Source of the DNA: Gaiellales bacterium
Lineage (GTDB): Bacteria; Actinomycetota; Thermoleophilia; BMS3ABIN01
Length of the DNA: 51,606 nt
Direction of reading: 5' to 3'
NCBI GenBank assembly: GCA_003599855.1
Contig: QZKG01000031.1
Span: 1-51,606 of the forward strand
Both the position numbers and the translations under genes were made by a program. The notes beneath the pieces were generated by a model that worked only from the letters and a program-made list of their open reading frames with translations, made no database searches and was not told the origin of the DNA. Shown piece after piece: positions 25,246 through 34,770 of this stretch. The number at the start of each line of letters is the position of its first letter. Within the stretch, counting starts at the first letter, position 1.

Positions 25246-26699
25246 GAGACTGTTGTGTTGTGGCGCGTGAAGGCCGGGCGAGCCAGCGACAGCGCCAGAT
25301 CCAGGTCGGCGCGGCCGAGCGCCCGCAGCAGGATAAGCGCCAGCAGGTAGATGGCAGCGCCGGCAGCTACCAGGACTCCCAGCGGCAGGAACCCGAGCAG
25401 AAGCAGGCAGACCGCCATAAAGCCGCCGGCAATCACGGGTTTATAGATCGCCGGGAGCAGCCTGAGACTGCCGATGCTGCGACCGAACAGGAAAAAGAAC
25501 AGGGCTGACGTCACGATCTCGGTCGCGGTAGTGGCTATGCTGGTCCCGACCGCCCCGTACGGGGGTATGAGCACGAGGTTCAGCATCACGTTGACGATGA
25601 TGCCGACCCCGGTGACAAGCACACTCAACGACTGGCGGCCGACAGCGTTGAGCCCCACTGGGCAGACACAGTTGAGGAAGATCAGGACCATCGCCCAGAT
25701 TATTATCCTGAGGGGCAGCACCGACCCGGAGTAGGCGTCGCCGAACAGCAGCAGGATGATCCTGTCCGCCAGCACCATCGTTCCGAAACCCACGGGTATC
25801 CCGATCATCGCCATGTAGCGCAGGGTCTTGCCTGACGCGCTCAGGACAGCCTCCCTGCCCGTAGACGATATCCTCGACAGGGTGGGGTAGACGGCGCCCA
25901 TGAAGGCGGCGGGCACGAACAGGAGCGACTCCATCAACCGGTAGGCTGCGGCATATGAACCGACCATGGTCTCATCCTTCATCCATGCCAGCATGATGAA
26001 ATCGATCTTGAAATAGATGACGAAGAACAGCCCCAGGAACATGAAGGGCAGAGCCTCACGCGCCATCACGAGCGTATCCCTGGCGCCGGGTTTAGCATAC
26101 AGCCCGCGGAGCCTCATACGCGCGACCGCGGTCATTGCAGCAGCGAGCACGGAGACCGAGATCACATAGGTCCATGCCACCCCTTCGAGGCCGTAGCCAG
26201 CCAGGAGCACCAGCGCGATCAGACCCAGGCGCAACAGTTCTCCCAGGGAATTGGCCAGGGCAGTATAGGCCATCCTCTCCAGCCCCATGAAAAGGGCGAT
26301 CAGCGAATGGTAAAAGCCGGCGGGCAGCATCGCGAACGTCAGTATGATGATGATTGTGGCGCTCACAGACGAGAGGCCGGTCAGCCTCAGCGCCGCGATG
26401 GTGATTGGTAACGCTGCCAGCGCCAGTGACGCTTTTATCAGGGAGGCGCTCGTGAACAAATATGGTATCCTGCTGTGGTCCCGGGCGACCTCGCGGATCA
26501 TCAGCTGGTCGAGCCCCAGCTCGACGAAAAGTGAAACGATCCCGGTCACCGCCAGCGCCAGCGACAGAATGCCGAAATCATCGACTTCGAGGATGCGCGC
26601 CAGCAGGATGACCCCGGCGAAGGCAGCCAGCTTGGCGAAGACCTGAGACGCCAGCAGCAGCGTAGAATTCCTGGCGGTAGTCACTGATCCGGAAACCAA
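25242..26699 (-). CDS. wzx: Wzx-type oligosaccharide flippase
   Basis: The 485-residue MOP-superfamily protein has about 14 membrane helices. The N-terminus is typical of Wzx (NSTLLLASQVFAKLAAFAGVILLARIL...VDDFGILSLALA), and a later block reads LALIPPYGAVGTSIA-like in the segment VLIPPYGAVGTSIATTATE. It would move the undecaprenyl-linked repeat unit across the membrane. I start at TTG 26699 because GGAGAGGG lies 3 bases upstream; the frame opens to TTG 26741, which would overlap the methyltransferase. It is the only flippase in the window, although two polymerases and two initiating transferases are present. Confidence 0.9.
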   Translation of the reverse strand: MVSGSVTTARNSTLLLASQVFAKLAAFAGVILLARILEVDDFGILSLALAVTGIVSLFVELGLDQLMIREVARDHSRIPYLFTSASLIKASLALAALPITIAALRLTGLSSVSATIIIILTFAMLPAGFYHSLIALFMGLERMAYTALANSLGELLRLGLIALVLLAGYGLEGVAWTYVISVSVLAAAMTAVARMRLRGLYAKPGARDTLVMAREALPFMFLGLFFVIYFKIDFIMLAWMKDETMVGSYAAAYRLMESLLFVPAAFMGAVYPTLSRISSTGREAVLSASGKTLRYMAMIGIPVGFGTMVLADRIILLLFGDAYSGSVLPLRIIIWAMVLIFLNCVCPVGLNAVGRQSLSVLVTGVGIIVNVMLNLVLIPPYGAVGTSIATTATEIVTSALFFFLFGRSIGSLRLLPAIYKPVIAGGFMAVCLLLLGFLPLGVLVAAGAAIYLLALILLRALGRADLDLALSLARPAFTRHNTTVS

Positions 26700-26724
26700 T
26701 TTCCCTCTCCTCAGCTGAGGCTGT

Positions 26725-27390
26725 TCATCGCTTTTCGGCAATTACGAGGACACCCTGGGCATAGTCCATGTCCATCAAGCGATATATCATCTTCTGCACT
26801 GGCGCTATCAACGTTCTCCTGATCAGATGGCGGGCTGTGCTGGATGACGTGCCTGGAATGAATTGACGGTAGACTTCGACAGGTTTTGCGAAACCGATGC
26901 TTACCAGCAGCGCCCAGAGGTCCCTCGCCGGCCACGGCCTGACGTGTGTGATATCGCTGCGCCAGATGTGGTTTGGGTGATCAGCGTTGGGTGTTGATAT
27001 GAACAGCACGCCTTCACTATTGAGCAGGTCGTATGCATGCCGCATGAACCTCAACCCGTATTCGATATCGAGATGTTCCAGCAGTTCAAACATGCAGATG
27101 CAATCATACTTCCCGCTCATCGATAGAAAGTCGTTACTGTCATGACCGCTACCCGAATCGACACTCCCGTATTCGCCTTTGAACCCGGCGTCTCTGAGGA
27201 TCGGCAACAGGCCCCGGTCGTTTGCGCCGACATCCAGCAGCGAAACCCTGTCGCCGATCCGACTGACCAGCAAGCGCGCCACATCCGAGCCAGGCCCCAT
27301 GCGCCAGCTGCCGGTAACCAGACCAGCTCCGGGATATTCCTTCTTCAGGCTATAGAACGCGCCGTAATCTGAAATCGCTGGATCAGTCAT
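26725..27390 (-). CDS. SAM-dependent methyltransferase (Methyltransf_23 type)
   Basis: The 221-residue protein has SAM motif I SLLDVGANDRGLLPIL, and CICMFELLEHLDIEYG with the conserved E-H pair, followed by LLNSEGVLFISTPNADHPNH. The family modifies small molecules and sugars. DxGxN in motif I (DVGAND) replaces the common DxGCG. It overlaps the GT2 gene by eight bases. A sugar O-methylation is plausible from context only. Confidence 0.82.
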   Translation of the reverse strand: MTDPAISDYGAFYSLKKEYPGAGLVTGSWRMGPGSDVARLLVSRIGDRVSLLDVGANDRGLLPILRDAGFKGEYGSVDSGSGHDSNDFLSMSGKYDCICMFELLEHLDIEYGLRFMRHAYDLLNSEGVLFISTPNADHPNHIWRSDITHVRPWPARDLWALLVSIGFAKPVEVYRQFIPGTSSSTARHLIRRTLIAPVQKMIYRLMDMDYAQGVLVIAEKR

Positions 27391-28156
27391 TTCCCGACCA
27401 CTTCTTTCTGAAGATGGCTCTGTTGCGCTTGCTTAACTCGAACGTGCCGATTGAACTGTTGAAATAATCGATTGTTGTGTCCATCGAGCTCACACCGGAT
27501 GTCCCATGATGGGTAATGCCCGACCGGGGCACGACGAGACATTTATAACCGGCTTCCCTGACTGAAAAAGAAAAGTCTATCTCTTCGACACCGGCAGGTG
27601 TATAAGTGACATCGAAACCTCCTGCCTGGTCGAAAACCGGTCTCTTTACCATGAAGGCGTAGCCGGATATCGCGTCTGCTTCCTCCATATCCTCCTGACC
27701 GACATAACGCCCTGGCTCCAGGTCGGTCCACAGGGCTCCTTCCGGACCGACCTGGCCGATGTCGTCCCGGGCCGTGAGCGCATCGCGCAGAATGGCGATG
27801 CTGTCATGCTTTATCGCGACATCATCGTTCAGGAAGCAGAGGAACTCACCTTCTGCCATCATGGCGCCCATGTTCCAGGAGCGGGCCACGCCGGCATTGA
27901 CGCTGTTCAGGCAATACTTGTCTACGCGGCTGTCAGCGGCAATGAGCCCGACCAGGTCATCTTCGCGCGAATTGCAGACGACTATGACCTCGGTTTCGAC
28001 GCCCTCGGTCTTTACCAGGTCTTCCAGCAGGTCTGAGATATTGCGCCGCGGCGCCAGCGGGTAGCGTAGACGGCGCTTGCGCTTCAGTTCGAGGACCGGC
28101 ACGATAATGCTCACCAGGCCTTCTTGCCAGTGGTGGTATCTTTCCTGCCCATCCAT
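27383..28156 (-). CDS. family 2 glycosyltransferase
   Basis: The 257-residue GT-A enzyme has VSIIVPVLELKRK at the nucleotide-binding site, VIVVCNSREDD, and the metal motif FLNDDVAI (DD) about residue 120. A C-terminal EEIDFSFSVREAGYKC segment is the catalytic ED-like region, followed by VPRSGITHHGTSG, resembling rhamnosyltransferase-type GT2 proteins. The start ATG 28156 shares its A with the TGA of the preceding gene (TGATG), which I prefer to a longer frame from 28201. No membrane helices, so cytoplasmic. Confidence 0.85.
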   Translation of the reverse strand: MDGQERYHHWQEGLVSIIVPVLELKRKRRLRYPLAPRRNISDLLEDLVKTEGVETEVIVVCNSREDDLVGLIAADSRVDKYCLNSVNAGVARSWNMGAMMAEGEFLCFLNDDVAIKHDSIAILRDALTARDDIGQVGPEGALWTDLEPGRYVGQEDMEEADAISGYAFMVKRPVFDQAGGFDVTYTPAGVEEIDFSFSVREAGYKCLVVPRSGITHHGTSGVSSMDTTIDYFNSSIGTFELSKRNRAIFRKKWSGND

Positions 28157-29118
28157 CAACTGTCGTCCCGTCCGTGGGCGCATTCTTCGATCTTGCGCCA
28201 AAATTCCGCGGCTGCACCTTCGAGGTTCCCTGGGTCGCTGATGTCGAAATCGAAGGACGTCGCTCCGACATTCGCGTTAGTTACGAGGTTGCAGCCGCAG
28301 AGGGCGGCTTCGATGACCACGCGGCCCATGGGCTCGGGCCAGCGTGGCAGAAACACGAAGTTGATTGCGCGATTCATGTAAACGGGCATGTCTCTGTAAT
28401 CGACCCGTCCGACACGATAGCCGAAGGCGTCGTCCTCCCTCAGCGAGTCAGGACCGACGAAGACGATGTTCCCATCCGGATAACAGCGCCTCATGTTCTC
28501 AAGCCCCTTGGCTTCATTCAGCGGCCCGACGAACAGATTCTCAATATCCCTTGTACGCCCTTCGTCGAAAAAAACCGAAGTATCGACAGTCGGCCTCATT
28601 TCAAAGTAATCGCCAAGCGTCTCCACGCCGATCACACGCTGCACAGTCTGTCGGTGCAGCGGCGAGAGGAAGACGTTCAGCAGCGAGTTGGTGTATATGC
28701 TCCTCGAAAGGGAGGAGAAACATCCCCGGCGCCTGAACATGCGATGCTTCTGAACGTCCAGACTGCGCTTGTAGGGACAACGCTCGCCGTCGGTGTCGCC
28801 ATTACAGAGGAGGTAGGGGAGGTCGCAGATATCCACATAGGCATTGTCCAGGTGGATATAAGGCTCTTCCTTGATGACCCTCTCGACAAGATCCGACGGC
28901 AGGCGATGGCGGGCCGACGGCTGGTTGTAGATGTCGGACAGCAGGTAGATATCCGCCTCGGGAAAGAAGTTGTGCTCCTGCTCCGGCCAGGCGGCGCTGA
29001 CCCTGACTTCATGACCCATTGACTCGCCGGCGAGGATGAGCTCCCTGTTCACCATCTCGCCGCCGCCGCTCGCCTTGAGCGGATTGATCTGCGCCAGGAA
29101 GTTGACCTTGAGGCTCAT
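28156..29118 (-). CDS. GT-B glycosyltransferase-like protein
   Basis: The 320-residue protein starts VNFLAQINPLKASGGGEMVNREL, resembling the acceptor site of GT4 enzymes, and ends with FLPRWPEPMGRVVIEAALCG, the donor E-x7-E motif. The middle is shorter than usual and includes a Cys-containing block (CDLPYLLCNG, GERCPYKRS). That four-cysteine insertion (plus CFSS downstream) is uncommon and could be a metal site. It overlaps neighbours by four bases and one base. Glycosyl transfer is likely but the Cys block leaves room for a variant role. Confidence 0.78.
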   Translation of the reverse strand: MSLKVNFLAQINPLKASGGGEMVNRELILAGESMGHEVRVSAAWPEQEHNFFPEADIYLLSDIYNQPSARHRLPSDLVERVIKEEPYIHLDNAYVDICDLPYLLCNGDTDGERCPYKRSLDVQKHRMFRRRGCFSSLSRSIYTNSLLNVFLSPLHRQTVQRVIGVETLGDYFEMRPTVDTSVFFDEGRTRDIENLFVGPLNEAKGLENMRRCYPDGNIVFVGPDSLREDDAFGYRVGRVDYRDMPVYMNRAINFVFLPRWPEPMGRVVIEAALCGCNLVTNANVGATSFDFDISDPGNLEGAAAEFWRKIEECAHGRDDS

Positions 29119-30323
29119 GATGAAAAACGCTCAAGAACCGACTTGAGAACCGTCGCGGCCACGGCTGCGTCATCATCGCTCATGGACGGATAGATGGGCA
29201 GGGAGAGCGCCGCATCAGCTGCCTTCAGGGCGTTAGGGAAGTCCCCGGGGGCGAAGCCGAAGGTCTCGCGATAATACGGGTGCAGATGCAGCGACCTGAA
29301 ATGGACGGATACGCCGACGTTCAGGCTTTCCATTGCCTGGGCTACCTGGTCGCGTGAGACGCTCAGTGAATCGAGATCCAGCACCACGACGTACAGGTGG
29401 TGGGCCGGTTCGCGATCATCCCTGCTCCCGTCGATGCGAGCAAGCGGCAGGCCGGCCAGCATGCTGCCGTACATCGCCGCGATCTCGCTCCGCCGCTCCC
29501 TCATCTGGCTCTCCCGGCCCAGCTGCACGCAGCCTATTGCGGCCTGTATGTCGAACATATTGTATTTAAATCCCGGCACCACCACTTCATAGTATGAGTG
29601 GCCCTCCCTGCTGTAGCGTTTCCAGGCGTCTGAACTCATGCCGTGCAGGCTGAGCACGCGTACCATGTCTGCCAGTTCACTATCATTGGTCGTAAGCATC
29701 CCCCCTTCGCCGGTGGTGATGTTCTTGGTGGCGTAAAAGCTGAAGGCGGTGAACGGTGAGATGGAGCCGATCATCTTCCCGCCGTAGCTGGCCCCCAGCG
29801 CGTGGGCGGCGTCCTCGATGACAGTCAAACCGTATTCCGTAGCAAGGCTTCCTATCCGATCCATATCGCAAGGGATCCCGCCGAAATGCACGGGGATGAC
29901 AGCTTTGGTCCTTTCCGTGATTCTGGCGGCTATCTCTTCCGGGTCGATGTTCAGTGACGCGGGGTCGATATCGGCGAACACCGGGCGTGCGCCGGTATGG
30001 ATGATGGTATTGGCGGTGGCGGCGAAGGTATAGGGTGTGGTGATCACTTCATCTCCAGCTCCTACGCCTGCGGCTAGCAAAGCGAGGTGCAGCGCCGCAG
30101 AGCATGAGTTGAGGCCTACCGCATGATGCGACCCTACGTGTGCAGCGAACATCCTTTCAAAATCTGCGGTTACTTCACCGCGAGTAAGCCAGCCAGATCT
30201 CAGGACCTCGAGGACGGCTCGTTCCTCCTCATCCCCTAATATGGGACGATGAAACGGGATATATTCTTCCGCTGCGGGCAGCCCGTGAAGCCCGCGTGAT
30301 GCCATGTTGCGCTCCATTCCCAC
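29115..30323 (-). CDS. DegT/DnrJ/EryC1/StrS-family sugar aminotransferase
   Basis: This 402-residue PLP enzyme transfers an amino group to a keto-sugar nucleotide. Motifs: SGWLTRGEVTADFE (substrate/dimer), GLNSCSAALHLAL (PLP phosphate), VIPVHFGGIPCDMDRI, VIEDAAHALGASYGG (Asp contacting the pyridine), and FYATKNITTGEGG with the Schiff-base Lys. The GLNSCSAA and GGIPC motifs resemble PglE/WbpE-type 4-aminotransferases. With the 4,6-dehydratase at 14522 it could make UDP-4-amino sugar (bacillosamine precursor). GTG 30323 follows the polymerase stop directly, with AGGAGG 8 bases upstream. Confidence 0.92.
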   Translation of the reverse strand: MGMERNMASRGLHGLPAAEEYIPFHRPILGDEEERAVLEVLRSGWLTRGEVTADFERMFAAHVGSHHAVGLNSCSAALHLALLAAGVGAGDEVITTPYTFAATANTIIHTGARPVFADIDPASLNIDPEEIAARITERTKAVIPVHFGGIPCDMDRIGSLATEYGLTVIEDAAHALGASYGGKMIGSISPFTAFSFYATKNITTGEGGMLTTNDSELADMVRVLSLHGMSSDAWKRYSREGHSYYEVVVPGFKYNMFDIQAAIGCVQLGRESQMRERRSEIAAMYGSMLAGLPLARIDGSRDDREPAHHLYVVVLDLDSLSVSRDQVAQAMESLNVGVSVHFRSLHLHPYYRETFGFAPGDFPNALKAADAALSLPIYPSMSDDDAAVAATVLKSVLERFSS

Positions 30324-31799
30324 TCAGCTTGCCTCCTGGATGGCTGAAACCGGGACCTCCCGGTTTATCCTGCTGATTATTTGCGGCAGGGCGACCGCCA
30401 GCCCGATGAAATATGCGCCCTCCATGTTGGATATGCGGTTCACCAGCAGCGTCATTATCATGAGGGAAGCCAGCGCTATCCCAAACCCCAGGGATATGGC
30501 GCTCAGGGTACGCTGACCGGCATGGAAGGACATCCTGATCAATTGCCAGCAGGTGGCGGCGATCCCCAGGTAAAAGACCGCCATTCCGGCGAGCCCGGAC
30601 TTGAGCAGCAGCCAGAGGTGACCGTTGTGGGCCCAGTTTACGCTGGTGGCGCCGCGGAACTCCAGGAAGTCGAAGCTGGCCCCCAGGCCGTTGCCGAGCA
30701 CTAGATGTTCCTGTGCCTGGTCGATGAGAGCCTTGCTCTCCATTATCCTGTAGTTGAGGTTGCCTGCCCCTGTATATGGATTGGGTTCAAGGCGGCGGGA
30801 CATCAGCTCGCCGAGGTCATACGTGTTGCCCCCGAACGTGATCATGGACGATACAGCAAGGGCCAGGATGCATATGAGCAGGACAGCGACGCCGATGCGC
30901 ACCACCTGCCTGCCGGCGGTGCGCATTCCCAGAAGCATCACCAGGAGGATAGCGACAAGAACCGTGGCCCAGTTGGTCCTGGTGAGGCTGATGAACAATC
31001 CGTAAAGGGTAAGAACGAAAGCAGCCGACAGCCAGGCGATATACCTGCGCTCCCGGAAGAACAGCGCGAATGAGGCTATCAGGGGCATGGACAGGACAAA
31101 GAAGGTGTCAGCGCCATTGAGGATGGTCCTTTGGCCCCCGAGCTCTCGGCTGGCCGTTGTGCTTGCCTGCCATAGTTGGGAATAACCCTCGCTGAAATGA
31201 CTCACGAAAAAGCTGATATAGATGGACTTGAAGCCCGCAACAGCCGTGGCGGCGATGAGAGCGATGGACGCCAGCCACACGTCCCTGGGCGTCCGCAGCT
31301 CGACGATGGCCCAGAAGTAGGCCAGCACGATGAAGAAAAGCACGTGCAGCTCATTGCGAACCAGGCTCAGCGAGTTGCCGTAATATACGCCCAGGGCGGT
31401 GGCTAGCACCAGCCAGACGAATATCAGCAGCGCCGGCACAGAAGGGTAGGAAAGGTCGCGACGGCCGGCCAGTACCTTGGCGATAGTGGGCGCCAGCGCC
31501 GGCAGCAGCAGTACGTCCGCCAGGTTGATGCTTGCCCCGCCGATATTGAGGCCTGAAGATACACCGATCCCCATGACGATGAAGATCACCAGAGGCGAAA
31601 CCACCGCGAGCCAGGGATAACGTGCAGCAAGGAAGGCGGTCAGCGCCGACAGGGCAAAAATGAAGAACAGCGCCTGGGTGAAACCATGGGCGGCGATCAC
31701 GTAGCCGGTGAGGATGCCGGCCACCAGCAGCGCTGAGACCCTGGCTAGCGGCCTGCTCCCGCCAAGCTGCGACTGCAGCGTCTGGCTCATCTGGCTCAT
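30324..31799 (-). CDS. O-antigen polymerase/ligase-type membrane protein (Wzy)
   Basis: The 491-residue protein has 11-12 predicted membrane helices and a large extracellular loop (about 310-390) of the Wzy_C/O-antigen-ligase type, with SLTRTNWATVLVA before it and GNGLGASFDFLEFRG...VNWAHNGHLWLLLKSGLAG at the loop end, including the conserved H of the HNxHL-like signature. In this class the protein joins repeat units on the outer face of the membrane. It shares one base with the aminotransferase upstream and is immediately followed by the second aminotransferase. A second protein of the class is at 37832. Confidence 0.88.
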   Translation of the reverse strand: MSQMSQTLQSQLGGSRPLARVSALLVAGILTGYVIAAHGFTQALFFIFALSALTAFLAARYPWLAVVSPLVIFIVMGIGVSSGLNIGGASINLADVLLLPALAPTIAKVLAGRRDLSYPSVPALLIFVWLVLATALGVYYGNSLSLVRNELHVLFFIVLAYFWAIVELRTPRDVWLASIALIAATAVAGFKSIYISFFVSHFSEGYSQLWQASTTASRELGGQRTILNGADTFFVLSMPLIASFALFFRERRYIAWLSAAFVLTLYGLFISLTRTNWATVLVAILLVMLLGMRTAGRQVVRIGVAVLLICILALAVSSMITFGGNTYDLGELMSRRLEPNPYTGAGNLNYRIMESKALIDQAQEHLVLGNGLGASFDFLEFRGATSVNWAHNGHLWLLLKSGLAGMAVFYLGIAATCWQLIRMSFHAGQRTLSAISLGFGIALASLMIMTLLVNRISNMEGAYFIGLAVALPQIISRINREVPVSAIQEAS

Positions 31800-32935
31800 C
31801 AGCGGCTCACCGCCTCTATGAGCGAAGCTGCAACACGTTCCACCTGCGTTTCTGACAGCTCCGGGCCGATGGGCAGAGACAACACCTCACCAGTGGCCTT
31901 CTCAGCCTCAGATAGTCCGGCATCAGGCACCAGGGCTGAATCGAAAAGTGGCTGCCGGTGCAGCGGCACCGGGTAATAAACGGCTGTCGCGACGCCTGCG
32001 GCCGCCAGCTCTTCTCGCACGCGTTCCCTTTCGCGGACCCGGACCGTATACTGGTGGTATACATGCTCCGAACCATCGCTGACCGCGGGGGTGACAATGC
32101 CTTCATGCCCTGCCAGCAGGCTGTCATAGAGGCACGCGTTCTCACGGCGCTTCAGGTTCCAGCTGTCGAGGTGCGGCAGCTTTACCCTGAGGAAGGCCGC
32201 CTGCAGCTCGTCGAGGCGGCTGTTCAAACCCAGTTCCTCGGAATAATACTTCCTGGCGGCGCCATGAACGCGCAGGCTGCGCAGGCGCGCGGCCGCAGCT
32301 TCGTCGTCGGTGATTACCATGCCGCCGTCGCCGAAACACCCGAGGTTCTTGCTGGGGAAGAAACTGATGGCGCCGGCATCTCCGAGGGAGCCGGTCCTTT
32401 TTCCGCCCAGGGTAGCACCCAGAGCCTGGGCGTTGTCCTCGATCAGCAGGAAATCATGCCTGTCGGCCAGCGCGCGGAGTCGCTGGAGGTCGGCAGCCTG
32501 GCCGTAGAGGTTGACCGCGATGACAGCCCTGGTCCTTCCGGTCAGGGCAGATTCAACCGCTCCGGGATCGATATTGAACGTATGCGGGTCGATGTCGGCG
32601 AACAACGGGCGCGCTCCGGCAAGCATGATGCTGTCCGCGGTGGCGCAGAAGGTGAATGGCGAGGTTATCACGTCGTCGCCCGGACCAACGCCGTAAGCCC
32701 TGAGCGCCAGGTGGATGGCATCCGTGCCGGACGCGACGCCGACGGCATGGCCTGTGCCGCAGTACGCAGCGATCTCCTCTTCCAGGGCCGCCACGTTGGC
32801 GCCCAAAATGAAACTGCCTGAGGAAACGACATCGCGGTAGGCAGCCTCCAGCTCTTCCGACAGCGGCTCATGCAGGGCGTCCAGATCCAGAAAGGGGATC
32901 TGCCTGTTTTCTGCCTTTTTCGCATTCGCTTCCAT
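31799..32935 (-). CDS. wbpE: WbpE-like sugar aminotransferase
   Basis: The 378-residue DegT-family PLP enzyme has IPFLDLDALHEPL at the N-terminus, GVASGTDAIHLAL, VIAVNLYGQAADLQRL, LIEDNAQALGATLGG and SFFPSKNLGCFGDGG with the catalytic Lys. This N-terminal and ASGTDA pattern is that of WbpE, which adds the 3-amino group to UDP-3-keto-GlcNAcA. It lies with WbpA-, WbpB- and WbpD-like genes, giving the complete UDP-2,3-diacetamido-2,3-dideoxy-glucuronate pathway. It follows the acetyltransferase gene by 18 bases. Confidence 0.9.
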   Translation of the reverse strand: MEANAKKAENRQIPFLDLDALHEPLSEELEAAYRDVVSSGSFILGANVAALEEEIAAYCGTGHAVGVASGTDAIHLALRAYGVGPGDDVITSPFTFCATADSIMLAGARPLFADIDPHTFNIDPGAVESALTGRTRAVIAVNLYGQAADLQRLRALADRHDFLLIEDNAQALGATLGGKRTGSLGDAGAISFFPSKNLGCFGDGGMVITDDEAAAARLRSLRVHGAARKYYSEELGLNSRLDELQAAFLRVKLPHLDSWNLKRRENACLYDSLLAGHEGIVTPAVSDGSEHVYHQYTVRVRERERVREELAAAGVATAVYYPVPLHRQPLFDSALVPDAGLSEAEKATGEVLSLPIGPELSETQVERVAASLIEAVSR

Positions 32936-32953
32936 ATACCCTGCCTGTCTGTC

Positions 32954-33745
32954 TTACCCTGGCCGGTCCGTCAGCTTCTTTTCAGTATCAGCGATGTGCT
33001 CTTCGAGCCTCTGCTCCGGGGGCACGTCTCCTCTGATCCTTGCCGGGACTCCCATCACGACCTTGCCCGGCGCCACATCCGATGTAACCACCGCTCCGGC
33101 GGCCACTACGGCGTCACTGCCTATCTCTATGCCCGGGAGCAGCGTCGCGTTGGCCCCGATGCGAGCGCCGTCCCGTATGACTGGACCGCGCATCGCCTTC
33201 AGACGGGCCTCGGTCCTCCCCAGGAAATTGTCGTTGGTCGTCACGGCGTGGGGGGCGATGAAGACATGATCGCCAAGGGAGGCATAGGCGGTCACGTAAC
33301 AGCCGGTCTCCAGCTTGCAATAGCGGCCCACACCGGTGGAGTTCTCGATGCAGACACCGCGCCCGACGATCGTGTTCTCCCCGATGCTCACGTCCTCACG
33401 CACCGTAGCCTGGTCGGCCACGACCACGTAGTCGCCGATGGAGCTTCCGCGATATATCACCGCTGCGGTTCCCACGATGCAATCGCGGCCCAGCCGGGTT
33501 GCGGGCAGATCCACGGCCGTTCTGTCGAAGGCGCTGGTCCGGGCCCTGTATGGCTTCCTGCCGATCACGGCATAGTCGCCGATGGACGTCCCTGGACCGA
33601 CCACGGTACCATCGTAGACGATGGCGCCTTCGCCCACGGCGCAACCTTCTCCGAGAACGGCTTCAGCGCCGATGATGCAGCTCCGGGACAGGCGGCAGCC
33701 TGCGCCTATTTCCGCGGTACTGTCGATATTCGCACCCGTTTTCAT
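32954..33745 (-). CDS. wbpD: WbpD-like hexapeptide N-acetyltransferase
   Basis: The 263-residue left-handed beta-helix protein is built of hexapeptide repeats ([LIV]-G-x4) through nearly its whole length: CIIGAEAVLGEGCAVGEGAIV, TIVGRGVCIENS, and others. A loop with APHAVTTNDNFLGRT carries the active-site region, and VVMGVPARIRG ends the domain. WbpD acetylates the 3-amino group made by WbpE using acetyl-CoA. Here it is longer than Pseudomonas WbpD (about 190 residues) because of extra N-terminal repeats. Its ATG shares a base with the stop of the Gfo/Idh gene. Confidence 0.88.
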   Translation of the reverse strand: MKTGANIDSTAEIGAGCRLSRSCIIGAEAVLGEGCAVGEGAIVYDGTVVGPGTSIGDYAVIGRKPYRARTSAFDRTAVDLPATRLGRDCIVGTAAVIYRGSSIGDYVVVADQATVREDVSIGENTIVGRGVCIENSTGVGRYCKLETGCYVTAYASLGDHVFIAPHAVTTNDNFLGRTEARLKAMRGPVIRDGARIGANATLLPGIEIGSDAVVAAGAVVTSDVAPGKVVMGVPARIRGDVPPEQRLEEHIADTEKKLTDRPG

Positions 33746-34770
33746 CAGGCGCCTCCTGTCCCGGCCCGTCCGGCAGCGCCTGTCAGGACCGGCGAGCCTC
33801 CGGAATCAAGCGAAGACTGGGCGGCTTCCAGCACACGCAACACATCGGCGCCGTTTACGCCGTCGGTATCCGGCCGTGAGCGCCGCGCGACGCATTCCAG
33901 GAAATGAGAGCATTCGACCTTGAGCGGTTCCGCCCGGTCGAAAGGCACCGGCTCGTAGCCATTGCTCCTGATGGCGGTCACGTCATCCCCGGCGACGCCC
34001 TTGTCGTAAAGCCTGATCTTTTCCTCGCTCTCGAGGTCGTCGAACACCAGCATCCTGCGGCTGCCGATCAGCACCAGTTTATGGTCCTTGAACGGGTGCA
34101 GCCAGCTGACATAGATGTGCCCACGGATGCCTCCGGGGAACACCAGGTTCGTGATCGTCGTGTCAAAGACGTCTTCCTGCAGGTAGGCGCCGCCGCTGGC
34201 CGCGACGGACTCCGGCATGCCCGCAATCATCAGCATCACCGATACGTCATGGGGCGCGAAGCTCCAGAGGACGTTCTCCTCACGGCGCACACGCCCGAGG
34301 TTCAACCGGTTGGATGACATGTAATAAAGGTCACCCAGCTCACCCGAGCCGATCACTGCACGAACAGCCTTCATCGCCGGGTGGTAATGCAGCAGGTGGC
34401 CGACCATCAGGACGCGGCCGCGCGCGGCGGCCAGCCGCTCCAGCTCATCGCCTTCCGCGCTGGCCAACGCCAGTGGCTTCTCCACGAATACGTCCTTACC
34501 GGACTCGAGCGCCTGCCGCGCCATGGGAAAGTGGGTTTCCGCCGGCGTGGCCAGGACGACAGCGTCGATATCATCGCTTAGGAGCAGCTCGCTGAAATCC
34601 CGGTATCCCGAAACGGTGGGGTAGAGGCCCTCGAATTGCGCAAGGATGGCCTGGTCCCGGTCGCATACGGCTGCCAGCGCGCCCAGCTCGGAGAAGTTGC
34701 GGACGAGGTTCTTCCCCCAATATCCGGTACCAACCACTGCGACACGCGGTTGTCTGCTGTCGGCCTTCAT
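33745..34770 (-). CDS. wbpB: WbpB-like Gfo/Idh/MocA oxidoreductase
   Basis: The 341-residue NAD-dependent dehydrogenase has the Rossmann motif VAVVGTGYWGKNLVRNF, LATPAETHFPMARQAL, the conserved VFVEKPLAL (EKP) and a C-terminal alpha/beta domain with SFAPHDVSVML containing the catalytic His/Asp pattern. In the WbpA-B-E-D pathway it oxidises the C3 hydroxyl of UDP-GlcNAcA before transamination. Four-base overlap with the upstream dehydrogenase gene and one-base overlap with the acetyltransferase argue for joint synthesis. Length is normal. Confidence 0.9.
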   Translation of the reverse strand: MKADSRQPRVAVVGTGYWGKNLVRNFSELGALAAVCDRDQAILAQFEGLYPTVSGYRDFSELLLSDDIDAVVLATPAETHFPMARQALESGKDVFVEKPLALASAEGDELERLAAARGRVLMVGHLLHYHPAMKAVRAVIGSGELGDLYYMSSNRLNLGRVRREENVLWSFAPHDVSVMLMIAGMPESVAASGGAYLQEDVFDTTITNLVFPGGIRGHIYVSWLHPFKDHKLVLIGSRRMLVFDDLESEEKIRLYDKGVAGDDVTAIRSNGYEPVPFDRAEPLKVECSHFLECVARRSRPDTDGVNGADVLRVLEAAQSSLDSGGSPVLTGAAGRAGTGGA